Shown: positions 24,649-33,015 of the stretch, in pieces | How the letters are laid out: each line of letters opens with the position of its first letter | How positions within the stretch are numbered: position 1 is the stretch's first letter | From: Streptomyces sp. NBC_01689 | GTDB taxonomy: Bacteria > Actinomycetota > Actinomycetes > Streptomycetales > Streptomycetaceae | Direction of reading: 5' to 3' | Assembly (NCBI RefSeq): GCF_036250675.1 | Contig: NZ_CP109592.1 | Location: 5,580,001 to 5,644,000 of the forward strand | Length of the DNA: 64,000 bases | Program-made: the position numbers and the translations under genes | The notes under the pieces: generated by a model | What the model was told of the DNA's origin: nothing | Database searches by the model: none | Seen by the model: only the letters and a program-made list of their open reading frames with translations

Positions 24649-25434
24649 ATGGGCAAGCTGGACGGACGCGTCGTCCTCATCACCGGCGCGGCACGCGGAC
24701 AGGGCGAGCAGGAGGCGCGGCTCTTCGTTCGGGAGGGCGCCCGGGTGGTCCTCGCGGATGTGCTCGACGACCAGGGGGAGGCGCTGGCCAAGGAGATCGG
24801 CGCGCGCTATGCCCACCTCGACGTGCGCGAGGAGGCCGACTGGCACGCGGCGGTCGCCGCCGCCAAGGAGGCGTACGGGCGGATCGACGGGCTGGTCAAC
24901 AACGCCGGCATCCTGCGCTTCCACGAGCTGGTCGACACCCCGTTGGACGAGTTCCAGCAGATCGTGCAGGTCAACCAGGTGGGGGTGTTCCTCGGGATCA
25001 GGACCGTCGCGCCGGAGATCGCGGGCGCGGGCGGCGGCACGATCGTCAACACGGCCTCGTACGCGGGGCTCACCGGAATGGCCGGGGTGGGCGCCTACGC
25101 CGCGACCAAGCACGCCATCGTGGGCCTGACCCGGGTGGCCGCCCTGGAACTGGCCGCCCAGGGGATCCGGGTCAACGCGGTCTGCCCGGGCGCCGTCGAC
25201 ACGGCGATGAGCAACCCCTCCCAGCTCGACCCGGACGCAGACCCCGCCGACAGCGCGGCGACCTCCCGGGCCCTGGACCAGCTGTACCGCAAGCTCGTGC
25301 CGCTCGGCCGGATCGGGCGGCCGGAGGAGGTGGCCCGCCTCGTCCTCTTCCTCACCGGCGAGGACTCCTCGTACATCACGGGCCAGCCCTTCGTGATCGA
25401 CGGCGGCTGGCTGGCGGGGGTCACAGTGATCTGA
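24649..25434 (+). CDS. Short-chain dehydrogenase/reductase (hydroxysteroid dehydrogenase-like)
   Basis: A 261-residue classical SDR: TGAARGQG (12-19) for NAD(P), NNAG near 84-87, and catalytic Ser137, Tyr150 and Lys154. The Gln in the glycine-rich loop and the C-terminal PLGRIGRPEEVARLVLFLTGEDSSYITGQ segment are common in 3alpha/20beta-hydroxysteroid-type SDRs. It would interconvert a hydroxyl and a keto group on a pathway intermediate. Dyad 7 overlaps its stop codon; it is last in the unit amidohydrolase-LLM-SDR. Confidence 0.9.
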   Translation: MGKLDGRVVLITGAARGQGEQEARLFVREGARVVLADVLDDQGEALAKEIGARYAHLDVREEADWHAAVAAAKEAYGRIDGLVNNAGILRFHELVDTPLDEFQQIVQVNQVGVFLGIRTVAPEIAGAGGGTIVNTASYAGLTGMAGVGAYAATKHAIVGLTRVAALELAAQGIRVNAVCPGAVDTAMSNPSQLDPDADPADSAATSRALDQLYRKLVPLGRIGRPEEVARLVLFLTGEDSSYITGQPFVIDGGWLAGVTVI

Positions 25435-25445
25435 CGAGCCGTCAG
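25431..25445. promoter_or_regulatory. Regulon dyad 7: CTGACG-AGC-CGTCAG
   Basis: A perfect repeat that overlaps the SDR stop codon, 62 bp (centre to centre) before dyad 8. It may cooperate with dyad 8 at the next promoter. Confidence 0.72.
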
Positions 25446-25492
25446 CTATTGACGCCCCGGGGGCCCGGTGCGACAGTCGGCGGACAGCAGAT

Positions 25493-25507
25493 CTGACGGC
25501 ATGTCAG
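25493..25507. promoter_or_regulatory. Regulon dyad 8: CTGACG-GCA-TGTCAG
   Basis: One mismatch between arms; extends to AGATCTGACG and TGTCAGAT. It lies 27 bases before the GTG of the second LLM gene. Confidence 0.78.
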
Positions 25508-25534
25508 ATACGAATGTGGGGACGGTGAACCTCC

Positions 25535-26653
25535 GTGGAATTCGGGCTCTTTGTACAGGGATACGTGGGAAAGCGCGCCGAGACCGACCCGCTCGCGGAA
25601 CACAAGGCGCTGATGGAGGAGACCGAGTACGTCATCCAGGCGGACAGGTCCGGCTTCAAGTACGCCTGGGCGTCCGAGCACCACTTCCTGGAGGAGTACT
25701 CGCACCTCTCCGCCAACGACGTCTACCTCGGCTACCTGGCGCACGCGACCGAGCGGATCCACCTCGGATCGGGCATCTTCAACCCGCTCGCCCAGGTCAA
25801 CCACCCGGTGAAGGTGGCCGAGAAGGTCGCCATGCTCGACCACCTCACAGGCAACCGCTTCGAGTTCGGGTCCGGCCGCGGCGCCGGCTCGCACGAGATC
25901 CTCGGCTTCCTCCCCGGTATCACCGACATGAACCACACCAAGGAGATCTGGGAGGAGACCATCGCCGAGTTCCCGAAGATGTGGCTCCAGGAGGAGTACC
26001 CCGGGTTCCAGGGCAAGCACTGGCAGCTCCCGCCGCGCAAGATCCTGCCCAAGCCGTACGGGAAGTCCCACCCCGCCATGTGGTACGCCGCCGGGTCGCC
26101 GCCCTCGTACGCGATGGCCGCCCGCAAGGGGCTCGGCGTGCTCGGCTTCAGCGTCCAGAAGGTCTCCGACATGGAGTGGGTCCTCGAGCAGTACAAGACG
26201 GCCGTCGTCGAGGCGGAGCCCGTCGGGGACTTCGTCAACGACAACGTGATGGTGACGACCACCGCGATCTGCGCGCCGACGCACGACGAGGCCGTCCGGA
26301 TCGCCGTCAGCGGGGGCCTGCACTACCTGCCCTCCCTCGTCTTCCGCTACCACGACACCTTCCCGCGCCCCGAGGGCTTCCCCGTCTGGCCCGAGACCCT
26401 CCCCGAGTACAACGAGGAGTTCATCGAGCTGCTGATCGCCGAGGAGCTGCTGATCTGCGGCGACCCGGACGAGGTGCTCACCCAGTGCAAGCGGTGGGAG
26501 CAGGCGGGCGCCGACCAGCTCTCCTTCGGCCTGCCGGTCGGGGTCTCGCGCGCATCCACGCTCCAGACCATCGAGCTGATCGGCCGGCACGTGATTCCGA
26601 AGATCGACACGGACCCGGTGCACCGGACCACCCGGTTCCGCCAGGCTTCCTGA
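25535..26653 (+). CDS. LLM-class flavin-dependent monooxygenase/oxidoreductase
   Basis: A 372-residue luciferase-like protein beginning VEFGLFVQGYVGKRAE, with ASEHHFLEEYSHLSANDVYLGYLAHATERIHLGSGI, HPVKVAEKVAMLDHLTGNRFEFGSGRG and a long C-terminal extension. The SEHHF motif and the LDHLTGNRFEFGxGRG motif are those of bacterial luciferase-like FMN monooxygenases, so oxygenation with FMNH2 is somewhat more likely than F420 chemistry; this is inference. It starts with GTG behind dyad 8 and is followed 10 bases later by a D-aminoacylase-like gene. Confidence 0.88.
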   Translation: MEFGLFVQGYVGKRAETDPLAEHKALMEETEYVIQADRSGFKYAWASEHHFLEEYSHLSANDVYLGYLAHATERIHLGSGIFNPLAQVNHPVKVAEKVAMLDHLTGNRFEFGSGRGAGSHEILGFLPGITDMNHTKEIWEETIAEFPKMWLQEEYPGFQGKHWQLPPRKILPKPYGKSHPAMWYAAGSPPSYAMAARKGLGVLGFSVQKVSDMEWVLEQYKTAVVEAEPVGDFVNDNVMVTTTAICAPTHDEAVRIAVSGGLHYLPSLVFRYHDTFPRPEGFPVWPETLPEYNEEFIELLIAEELLICGDPDEVLTQCKRWEQAGADQLSFGLPVGVSRASTLQTIELIGRHVIPKIDTDPVHRTTRFRQAS

Positions 26654-26663
26654 GGGGGCGGCC

Positions 26664-28394
26664 ATGCTCGACCACGTCATCAGGGACGCCACCGTCGTCG
26701 ACGGCACGGGCGCGCCCGGCCGCCGCGCGGACGTCGGCGTCCGGGACGGCCGGATCGCCGTGATCGGCACGGTCACGCAGCCGTCCCGGACGAGCGAGGA
26801 CGCCACGGGTCTCGTCCTCGCCCCCGGCTTCGTCGACCCGCACACCCACTACGACGCCCAGCTCTTCTGGGACCCCTACGCGACCCCGTCCCTGAACCAC
26901 GGGGTCACCACGGTCGCGGGCGGCAACTGCGGCTTCACCCTCGCCCCGCTCCACCCCGAGCGGCCCGAGGACGCCGACTACACACGGCGGATGATGTCCA
27001 AGGTCGAGGGCATGTCCCTGGTCGCCCTGGAGGAGGGCGCGCCCTGGAACTGGCACACCTTCGGCGACTACCTGGACGCGCTGGAGGGGCGGATCGCCGT
27101 CAACGCGGGCTTCATGGTGGGCCACTGCGCACTGCGCCGGTACGTGATGGGCGCGGACGCGGTGGGCGGGCAGCCCACCGGGGAGCAACTGGCGCGGATG
27201 CTCACGCTGCTCCACGAGGCGATGGACGCCGGCGCCTGGGGCCTGTCCACCACCCAGTCCTCCACCCACTCCGACGGGGACGGCAGGCCGGTCGCCTCAC
27301 GGCACGCCCGCCCCGCCGAACTGCTCGCCCTCAGCCGGGCGGTGGGGGAGCACGAGGGCACCCAGATCGAGGCGATCACGGCCGGCTGCCTCGACCAGTT
27401 CAGCGACGCCGAGATCGACCTCTTCGCCGAGATGAGCGCGGCGGCGGGCCGGCCGCTGAACTGGAACGTGCTGACGGTCGACGCCGCCGTGCCCGAACGG
27501 GTGCCGAGGCAGCTGCTGGCGAGCGAACGGGCACGGAAGGCCGGCGGCCGGGTGGTGGCCCTCACCATGCCGATCCTCACCCCCATGAACATGTCGCTGG
27601 GCACCTTCTGCGCGCTGAACCTGATCCCCGGATGGGGCGAGGTCCTCGCCCTGCCCGTCCCCGAGCGCATCGCCAGGCTCCGCGACGCGGACGTCCGGGC
27701 CGAGATGCTGCGCCGGGCCGGCTCCAAGGAGGCCGGTGTCTTCCGGCGGCTCGCGCACTTCGGGCGGTACGTGATCGGCGACACCTACAGCGCCGCGAAC
27801 GAGGGGCTCACCGGGCGGGTGGTCGGGGACATCGCGGCCGAACGCGGCCAGGAGCCCTTCGAGTGCCTGGTCGAGATCTGCGCCGCCGACGGGCTGCGGA
27901 CCGTGCTGTGGCCCATGCCCTCCGACAACGACCCCGCCTCCTGGGCCCTGCGCGCCGAGACCTGGCAGCATCCGGACGTGCTGCTCGGCGGCTCGGACGC
28001 GGGCGCCCATCTGGACCGCATGTGCGGGGCCCCCTACACGACCCGCTTCCTCGGGGACTGTCTGCGCGGCCGGCGACTGGTGCCGCTGGAGCGGGCGGTG
28101 CGGATGCTCACCGACGACCCGGCGCGCCTCTTCGGACTCCGCGAGCGCGGGCGGGTCGCCGAGGGCTTCCACGCGGACCTCGTGCTCTTCGACCCGGAGC
28201 GGATCGACGCGGGCAAGGCCACCCTGGTGCACGACCTGCCCGGGGACAGCCCGCGGCTGGACTCCAGGGCGATCGGCGTGCGCGCGGTGTGGGTCAACGG
28301 GGTCGAGGCGATCCGCGACGACACGGTCACCGGCGCCGTCCCCGGGAAGGTGCTCCGCTCCGGGCGGGACACGAGGACGGTGAGCACCCGGTGA
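26664..28394 (+). CDS. N-acyl-D-amino-acid deacylase-like amidohydrolase
   Basis: A 576-residue amidohydrolase of the D-aminoacylase/dihydroorotase group. The metal motif PGFVDPHTHYDAQLFWDP contains His60 and His62; GVTTVAGGNCGFTLAP, GHCALRRYVMG and LLGGSDAGAHLDRMCG follow, the last with the catalytic Asp; the C-terminus returns to the small beta domain (GRVAEGFHADLVLFDPERI). Family members hydrolyse N-acyl amino acids, cyclic amides or related bonds with zinc. In an operon of oxygenase, hydrolase and aldehyde dehydrogenase it may open an amide or lactam, or cleave a C-C/C-N bond in the pathway substrate. Its stop overlaps the aldehyde dehydrogenase GTG. Confidence 0.87.
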   Translation: MLDHVIRDATVVDGTGAPGRRADVGVRDGRIAVIGTVTQPSRTSEDATGLVLAPGFVDPHTHYDAQLFWDPYATPSLNHGVTTVAGGNCGFTLAPLHPERPEDADYTRRMMSKVEGMSLVALEEGAPWNWHTFGDYLDALEGRIAVNAGFMVGHCALRRYVMGADAVGGQPTGEQLARMLTLLHEAMDAGAWGLSTTQSSTHSDGDGRPVASRHARPAELLALSRAVGEHEGTQIEAITAGCLDQFSDAEIDLFAEMSAAAGRPLNWNVLTVDAAVPERVPRQLLASERARKAGGRVVALTMPILTPMNMSLGTFCALNLIPGWGEVLALPVPERIARLRDADVRAEMLRRAGSKEAGVFRRLAHFGRYVIGDTYSAANEGLTGRVVGDIAAERGQEPFECLVEICAADGLRTVLWPMPSDNDPASWALRAETWQHPDVLLGGSDAGAHLDRMCGAPYTTRFLGDCLRGRRLVPLERAVRMLTDDPARLFGLRERGRVAEGFHADLVLFDPERIDAGKATLVHDLPGDSPRLDSRAIGVRAVWVNGVEAIRDDTVTGAVPGKVLRSGRDTRTVSTR

Positions 28395-29869
28395 GCGGTG
28401 CCACCGGCAGCGGCCCGGGGGCCGGGGCACAGCGGCTGTTCATCGGCGGCTCGTGGGTCGCGCCCGACGACGGGCACTACGCGGTGACCGACCCGGCGAC
28501 CGAGGGGCTCGTCGGGTGGGCGCCGGAGGCCTCCCGGGACCAGGTGCGGGCGGCGGCGGCCGCCGCCCGTGAGGCCTTCGGGCCCTGGTCCCGGACGGCT
28601 CCGGAGGAGCGTGCCGCCGTGCTCGGCCGGGCGGCCGACGCCATCAGGCGCTCCCTCGTCCCGTACGCCGAACTCGCCGCGGCCGAGAGCGGTGCCACGA
28701 CGGCGACCGCGCGCGGGATGCAGGTGGGGGTGGCGGCCGCCCGCTTCCGGCGGTACGCCCGGGTCGAGCCGGCCGAGCAGCCGCTGCCGCCGCAGATCAA
28801 CGAGGCGGGACCGTTCGGCGGGGCGGCCGTGATGAGCGCCCTCGCGGTGCGCCAGCCCGTCGGCGTGGTCACCTGCATCACCTCGTACAACAACCCCTGG
28901 GCCAATCCGGCGGGGAAGGTCGCCCCCGCGCTCGCCATGGGCAACACGGTGGTCGTGAAGCCGGCCCCGCAGGATCCGCTGTCCGTCTACCGGATGGCGG
29001 AGGCGCTGGAGGCGGCGGGTGTGCCCCCCGGCGTGGTCAACGTGGTGAGCGGTTCGCGTCCGGCGGCCGGGGAGGCGGCCGTGGACTGCGAGGACGTGGA
29101 CATGGTCAGTTTCACCGGCTCGACCGCCGTCGGCCGGCGTATCGCCGAGGTGTGCGGCCGCGGGATGAAGCGCCAGCTGATGGAGCTGGGCGGGAAGGGA
29201 GCTGCCCTCGTCTTCGACGACGCCGACCTCGCGGCGGCGGTGTCGGGGATCGGCACCACGTACTCCTTCTACAGCGGTCAGATCTGCACGGCGCCGACCC
29301 GGGTGATCGCGCAACGGGGTGTGTACGACCGGCTGGTCGACGGACTCGCCGCGTACGCCGGGCGGCTGCCGGTCGGCGATCCACGGGAGCCGGGGACGGT
29401 GGTCGGGCCGGTCGTCTCGGCGGCCCACCGGGACCGGATCGAGGCGTACGTCGACCTCGGCCGGAAGGAGGGCGCGCGGGTGGTGGCGGGCGGTGAACGG
29501 CCGCCCTGCGACCGGGGGTTCTACGTCGCCCCCACGCTGCTCGCGGACTGCACGGCGGACATGCGGGTGGTCCGCGAGGAGATCTTCGGGCCCGTCGTCG
29601 TGGTCGTGCCCTTCGACGACGAGGAGGAGGGGATCGCGCTCGCCAACGACAGCGACTACGGGCTGATCGACTACGTGTGGTCGGGCGACGTGGCCCGTGC
29701 CTTCCGGGTGGCCCGGCGGCTCAGGTCGGGCGGGGTCGGGATCAACACCGTCGGCCGCAACATGGAGGCGCCCTTCGGCGGCTTCAAGCGGAGCGGTGTC
29801 GGACGGGACGTGGGCTCCTACGCGCTGCACGCCTACAGCGAGCTGCAGGCCCTCGTGTGGCCGGGGTGA
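28391..29869 (+). CDS. NAD(P)-dependent aldehyde dehydrogenase
   Basis: A 492-residue aldehyde dehydrogenase: VTCITSYNNPWANPAGKVAP (general-base/NAD region with Asn), VSFTGSTAVGRRI, the Glu motif MELGGKG, and the catalytic Cys299 in SGQICTAPTR. The C-terminal EAPFGGFKRSGVGRD is typical. It oxidises an aldehyde to a carboxylate, which the acyl-CoA ligase of the regulon could then activate. Translation is coupled to the upstream hydrolase by a GTGA overlap. It is the last gene of the unit and is followed by the twin-operator hairpin at 29886. Confidence 0.93.
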   Translation: MSGATGSGPGAGAQRLFIGGSWVAPDDGHYAVTDPATEGLVGWAPEASRDQVRAAAAAAREAFGPWSRTAPEERAAVLGRAADAIRRSLVPYAELAAAESGATTATARGMQVGVAAARFRRYARVEPAEQPLPPQINEAGPFGGAAVMSALAVRQPVGVVTCITSYNNPWANPAGKVAPALAMGNTVVVKPAPQDPLSVYRMAEALEAAGVPPGVVNVVSGSRPAAGEAAVDCEDVDMVSFTGSTAVGRRIAEVCGRGMKRQLMELGGKGAALVFDDADLAAAVSGIGTTYSFYSGQICTAPTRVIAQRGVYDRLVDGLAAYAGRLPVGDPREPGTVVGPVVSAAHRDRIEAYVDLGRKEGARVVAGGERPPCDRGFYVAPTLLADCTADMRVVREEIFGPVVVVVPFDDEEEGIALANDSDYGLIDYVWSGDVARAFRVARRLRSGGVGINTVGRNMEAPFGGFKRSGVGRDVGSYALHAYSELQALVWPG

Positions 29870-29885
29870 CCCGGCCGGACCCTCG

Positions 29886-29924
29886 CCGTAGCGGCGCTAC
29901 CCACAAACGGTAGCGCCGCTACGG
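29886..29924. promoter_or_regulatory. Twin operators GTAGCG-N-CGCTAC (22 bp apart) forming a 16-bp stem
   Basis: GTAGCGGCGCTAC at 29888-29900 and GTAGCGCCGCTAC at 29910-29922 are each 6+1+6 inverted repeats. The two together form a perfect 16-bp stem with a 7-base loop. The spacing of two helical turns and the position about 70 bases before the SDR ATG suggest cooperative binding by the TetR protein encoded at the end of the operon. The stem could also end the upstream transcript. Confidence 0.7.
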
Positions 29925-29992
29925 AATCAGTGTTAGCGTTGCTCTCGTCGGGTTGCGAACACCGCTACCCCCGAAGGTCGAGGAGCAACGTC

Positions 29993-30742
29993 ATGAGCGA
30001 ACGGACCGGCACCTCCCCGCGCGTCGCGGTCGTCACCGGCGGATCCCGCGGGATCGGCCGCCAGACCGCCGAACGGCTGGCCGCCGACGGGTACGCCGTC
30101 GTGGTCAACTACGCGGGCAACCAGGCGGAGGCCGACAAGGCCGTGGCCGCGATCACCGACGCGGGCGGCGAGGCCCTCGCCCTGCGCGCGGACGTCGCCG
30201 ACGAGACGGCGATGGCGGACCTCTTCGACACGGTGGAGGCCCGTTTCGGCGGAGTCGACGTCGTCGTGCACGCCGCCGGGGTGATGACCCTCGCGCCGCT
30301 CGCCGACCTCGACCTCGACGCCCTGGACCGGATGCACCGGACCAACGTGCGCGGCACGTTCGTCGTCGGACAGCAGGCCGTCCGCCGGCTGCGCGCGGGC
30401 GGCGCCCTCGTCAACTTCTCCAGCTCCGTACTGGGGCTGGCCATCCCCGGCTACAGCGGATACGCCGCCTCGAAGGGCGCCGTCGAGGCCATGACCCTGA
30501 TCGTCGCCCGCGAGCTGCGCGGCCGGGACGTCACCGTCAACGTGGTGGCCCCCGGGCCCACCGCCACCTCCCTGTACCTGGACGGCAAGGACGAGGAGAC
30601 CATCGCCCGGGCGGCCGCCCAGCCCCCGCTGGAGCGTCTGGGCGTGCCCGAGGACATCGCCGGCGTGGTGTCCTTCCTCGCGGGCCCCGACGGCCGCTGG
30701 GTCAACGGGCAGGTCCTCCGCGTCAACGGCGGCGTCATCTAG
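29993..30742 (+). CDS. SDR-family oxidoreductase (3-ketoacyl reductase-like)
   Basis: A 249-residue classical SDR: TGGSRGIG (15-22), a GGVDVVVHAAGVM strand with HAAG in place of NNAG, and the catalytic set Ser144, Tyr157 and Lys161. It ends GRWVNGQVLRVNGGVI as in FabG-like enzymes. It is preferably NADPH-linked, judged only by the Arg in the loop. It is the first gene of an SDR-SDR-TetR unit; AGGAG lies about 10 bases before the ATG, and the twin operators stand upstream. Confidence 0.9.
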   Translation: MSERTGTSPRVAVVTGGSRGIGRQTAERLAADGYAVVVNYAGNQAEADKAVAAITDAGGEALALRADVADETAMADLFDTVEARFGGVDVVVHAAGVMTLAPLADLDLDALDRMHRTNVRGTFVVGQQAVRRLRAGGALVNFSSSVLGLAIPGYSGYAASKGAVEAMTLIVARELRGRDVTVNVVAPGPTATSLYLDGKDEETIARAAAQPPLERLGVPEDIAGVVSFLAGPDGRWVNGQVLRVNGGVI

Positions 30743-30838
30743 CGGACGGGACCCCACCGCTTCCTCCTCCTCCCGCCGTTCTCCGTCTCCGCCCCTCCTC
30801 AGAAGCAGAAACCCAGAAACAGAACCAGGAGTTCAGCC

Positions 30839-31792
30839 ATGGACACCGATCCGCGTCCTGTTCCCGATGCCGTGTCCGTTCCGCGCAGGACGATCCTCAT
30901 CACCGGCGCCGGTTCGGGCTTCGGCGCCCTGTCGGCCCGTGCCCTCGCCCGCGCCGGACACACGGTGTACGCGGCGATGCGCGACACCGCCGGCCGCAAC
31001 GCGGAGCGGGTCGCCCGCGCCGAGGAGTACGCCACCGCACACGGAGTGGACCTCCGTACCGTCGAACTGGACGTCCTCTCCCAGGAGTCGGCCGACGCGG
31101 CGGTCGCCGAGGTGCTGGCCCGGTCCGGCACCCTGGACGTGCTGGTCCACAACGCCGGGCACATGGTGACCGGCCCGGCGGAGGCCTTCACCCCAGAGGA
31201 ACTGGCCGCGGTCTACGACACGAACGTGCTCGGCACCCAGCGGGTCAACCGGGCCGCGCTGCCGCACCTGCGCGCCCAGGGTCACGGCCTGCTGCTCTGG
31301 GTCGGCTCGACCTCCTCGCGCGGCGGCACCCCGCCCTATCTGGCGCCGTACTTCGCCGCCAAGGCGGCGATGGACGCGCTCGCGGTGTCGTACGCCGCCG
31401 AGCTGGCCCGCTTCGGCATCGAGACCAGCATCGTGGTGCCGGGTGCCTTCACCTCCGGCACGGAGCACTTCGCGAACGGCGGCCACCCCTCCGACGGCGC
31501 GGTGGCACACGCGTACGAGGAGCGCTACGCGGGCCTGACCGACCAGGTCGGCCGCCGCCTCGCCGCTCTCGCGCCCGCCGACGCCGACGCGTCCCTCGTC
31601 GCCGACGCCGTCGTCGGGATCGTCGACGCCCCGGACGGCGAGCGGCCGTTCCGGGTGCACGTGGACCCCTCGGACGACGGCTCGGAGGAGGTCAGCCGGG
31701 TCGCGGACCGTATCCGCACCGAGTTCCTGACCCGGATCGGCCTGGCGGACCTGCTGACCCCGCGTCCGGCCGCACGGGAGGGGGCCGCGTGA
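30839..31792 (+). CDS. SDR-family oxidoreductase
   Basis: A 317-residue SDR, larger than the classical size. TGAGSGFG (22-29), VHNAGHMV, a Ser cluster at 157-160 and Tyr171/Lys175 form the expected catalytic set. The C-terminal 100 residues (about 215-317) form an extension seen in SDRs often annotated as oxidoreductases of unknown substrate. The stop overlaps the GTG of the TetR gene, which couples enzyme and regulator. A 96-base gap with a purine-rich leader separates it from the first SDR. Confidence 0.87.
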   Translation: MDTDPRPVPDAVSVPRRTILITGAGSGFGALSARALARAGHTVYAAMRDTAGRNAERVARAEEYATAHGVDLRTVELDVLSQESADAAVAEVLARSGTLDVLVHNAGHMVTGPAEAFTPEELAAVYDTNVLGTQRVNRAALPHLRAQGHGLLLWVGSTSSRGGTPPYLAPYFAAKAAMDALAVSYAAELARFGIETSIVVPGAFTSGTEHFANGGHPSDGAVAHAYEERYAGLTDQVGRRLAALAPADADASLVADAVVGIVDAPDGERPFRVHVDPSDDGSEEVSRVADRIRTEFLTRIGLADLLTPRPAAREGAA

Positions 31793-32637
31793 ACCCGGCC
31801 GGCGCCGCACCCGTGGGCACCAGGGAACGCATCCTCCAGGTGGCGGCCGACCTGGTCGCCCGGTCACCCGACGGTGACGTCTCGACCCGGGCGGTGTGCG
31901 AGGCCGCCGGGGTCGGCGCCCCGGCGCTCTACCGCCACTTCGGGGACAAGGAGGGTCTGCTGTCGGCGGTCGTCGACCAGGGCTTCGACCGGTACCTGGC
32001 GACCAAGCGCGACCGGACCCCCGGTACGGACCCCGTAGGGGACCTGCGCGAGGGCTGGGACACCCATACGGACTTCGCCTTGCGCAACCCCAACCTCTAC
32101 CGGCTGATGAACTCCCCGGCCATGCGCACCCCGCCCGCCGCGGCCCTGGAGTCCCACCGCATCCTCACCGGGGACCTCCGGCGGGCGGCCGAACAGGGCA
32201 AGCTGCGGCTGGCTCCCGAACTGGCCGCCCAGATGATCATGTCCGCCAACGTGGGCGTCTGCCTGATGCTGGTCTCCCGCCCGGCCACCTTCGACGACCG
32301 GACCCTGTCACGCCGGGTACGGGACGCCGTGCACACCGCGGTCTTCGTACCCGGGGTGATGGCCGACACGGCCACGGACACCGGCACCGGCACCGGGGAG
32401 GCCGGGGCCCCGGGAGGCGGCCGGTCCGGAAGCGGGAGCGCCGCCCCGGCGCCCGGTACCGCTTCCGCCTCCGGCGCGCCGACGGCCGGCAGGGGTGAGG
32501 CGACGGTGCCCGCCGTGGCGGCCCGCCTGGGCGCGCTCCTGCGGGGGACCGCGGGGCCGGCCCTCACCGGCGCCGAGTCCGCGCTGCTCGGCGAGTGGCT
32601 CGACCGGCTCGCCAACGCGACGCCGGACCGGCCGTAG
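31789..32637 (+). CDS. TetR-family regulator with long C-terminal tail
   Basis: A 282-residue protein. An N-terminal helix-turn-helix (TRAVCEAAGVGAPALYRHFGDKEGLLSAVVDQGF) is followed by a TetR C-terminal domain to about residue 185. An Ala/Gly/Thr/Ser-rich linker (about 190-235) leads to a final helical segment (LGALLRGTAGPALTGAESALLGEWLDRL), which is unusual for TetR proteins and could be a dimerisation or partner-binding helix pair. It starts with GTG inside the SDR stop. Co-transcription with two SDRs and the twin operators at 29886-29924 suggest autoregulation with an SDR substrate or product as ligand. Confidence 0.87.
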   Translation: MNPAGAAPVGTRERILQVAADLVARSPDGDVSTRAVCEAAGVGAPALYRHFGDKEGLLSAVVDQGFDRYLATKRDRTPGTDPVGDLREGWDTHTDFALRNPNLYRLMNSPAMRTPPAAALESHRILTGDLRRAAEQGKLRLAPELAAQMIMSANVGVCLMLVSRPATFDDRTLSRRVRDAVHTAVFVPGVMADTATDTGTGTGEAGAPGGGRSGSGSAAPAPGTASASGAPTAGRGEATVPAVAARLGALLRGTAGPALTGAESALLGEWLDRLANATPDRP

Positions 32638-33015
32638 CGGCACTGCTCGGGCCCCGGGCCGCCGCGGCCCGAGCACGACGACGGACGCCGGCCGTTCCCC
32701 GCCCTCCGTGGCGTCGTCGGCATGACGGACACCGACACCACCCGACCCCGGTGCACCCCCTTCGGTGGGCGGCCCTGAGCGTTCTCGGCCCACTACTCGC
32801 CGTCGCCCGCGAGACCTGCCGGGACGGGGTGCGGGCGACGGACTCCGGGGACACGCTCGTCCCGGTCGCCCGGGCCGGGGTGCCGCTCGTCACGCCGGCG
32901 GCGCTCGCCGGGATCTCTCTCCCCGCCCCGGGCGGCGGAGGGCGGCCGGGGCGGGCCGCGCTCATGGTCCTCCTGGTCGTCCCGCCGGCCCCCGGCGAGG
33001 CGGGAAACCCGCCGT
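32638..33015. other. Intergenic region without a supported gene
   Basis: 378 bases between the TetR stop and the convergent PHP hydrolase. It opens with a terminator hairpin (32644-32675). Open frames here have no credible start or family signature. Confidence 0.5.
32644..32675. terminator. Hairpin after TetR
   Basis: TGCTCGGGCC and GGCCCGAGCA form a perfect 10-bp stem with a 12-base loop, 6 bases after the stop codon. Confidence 0.65.
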
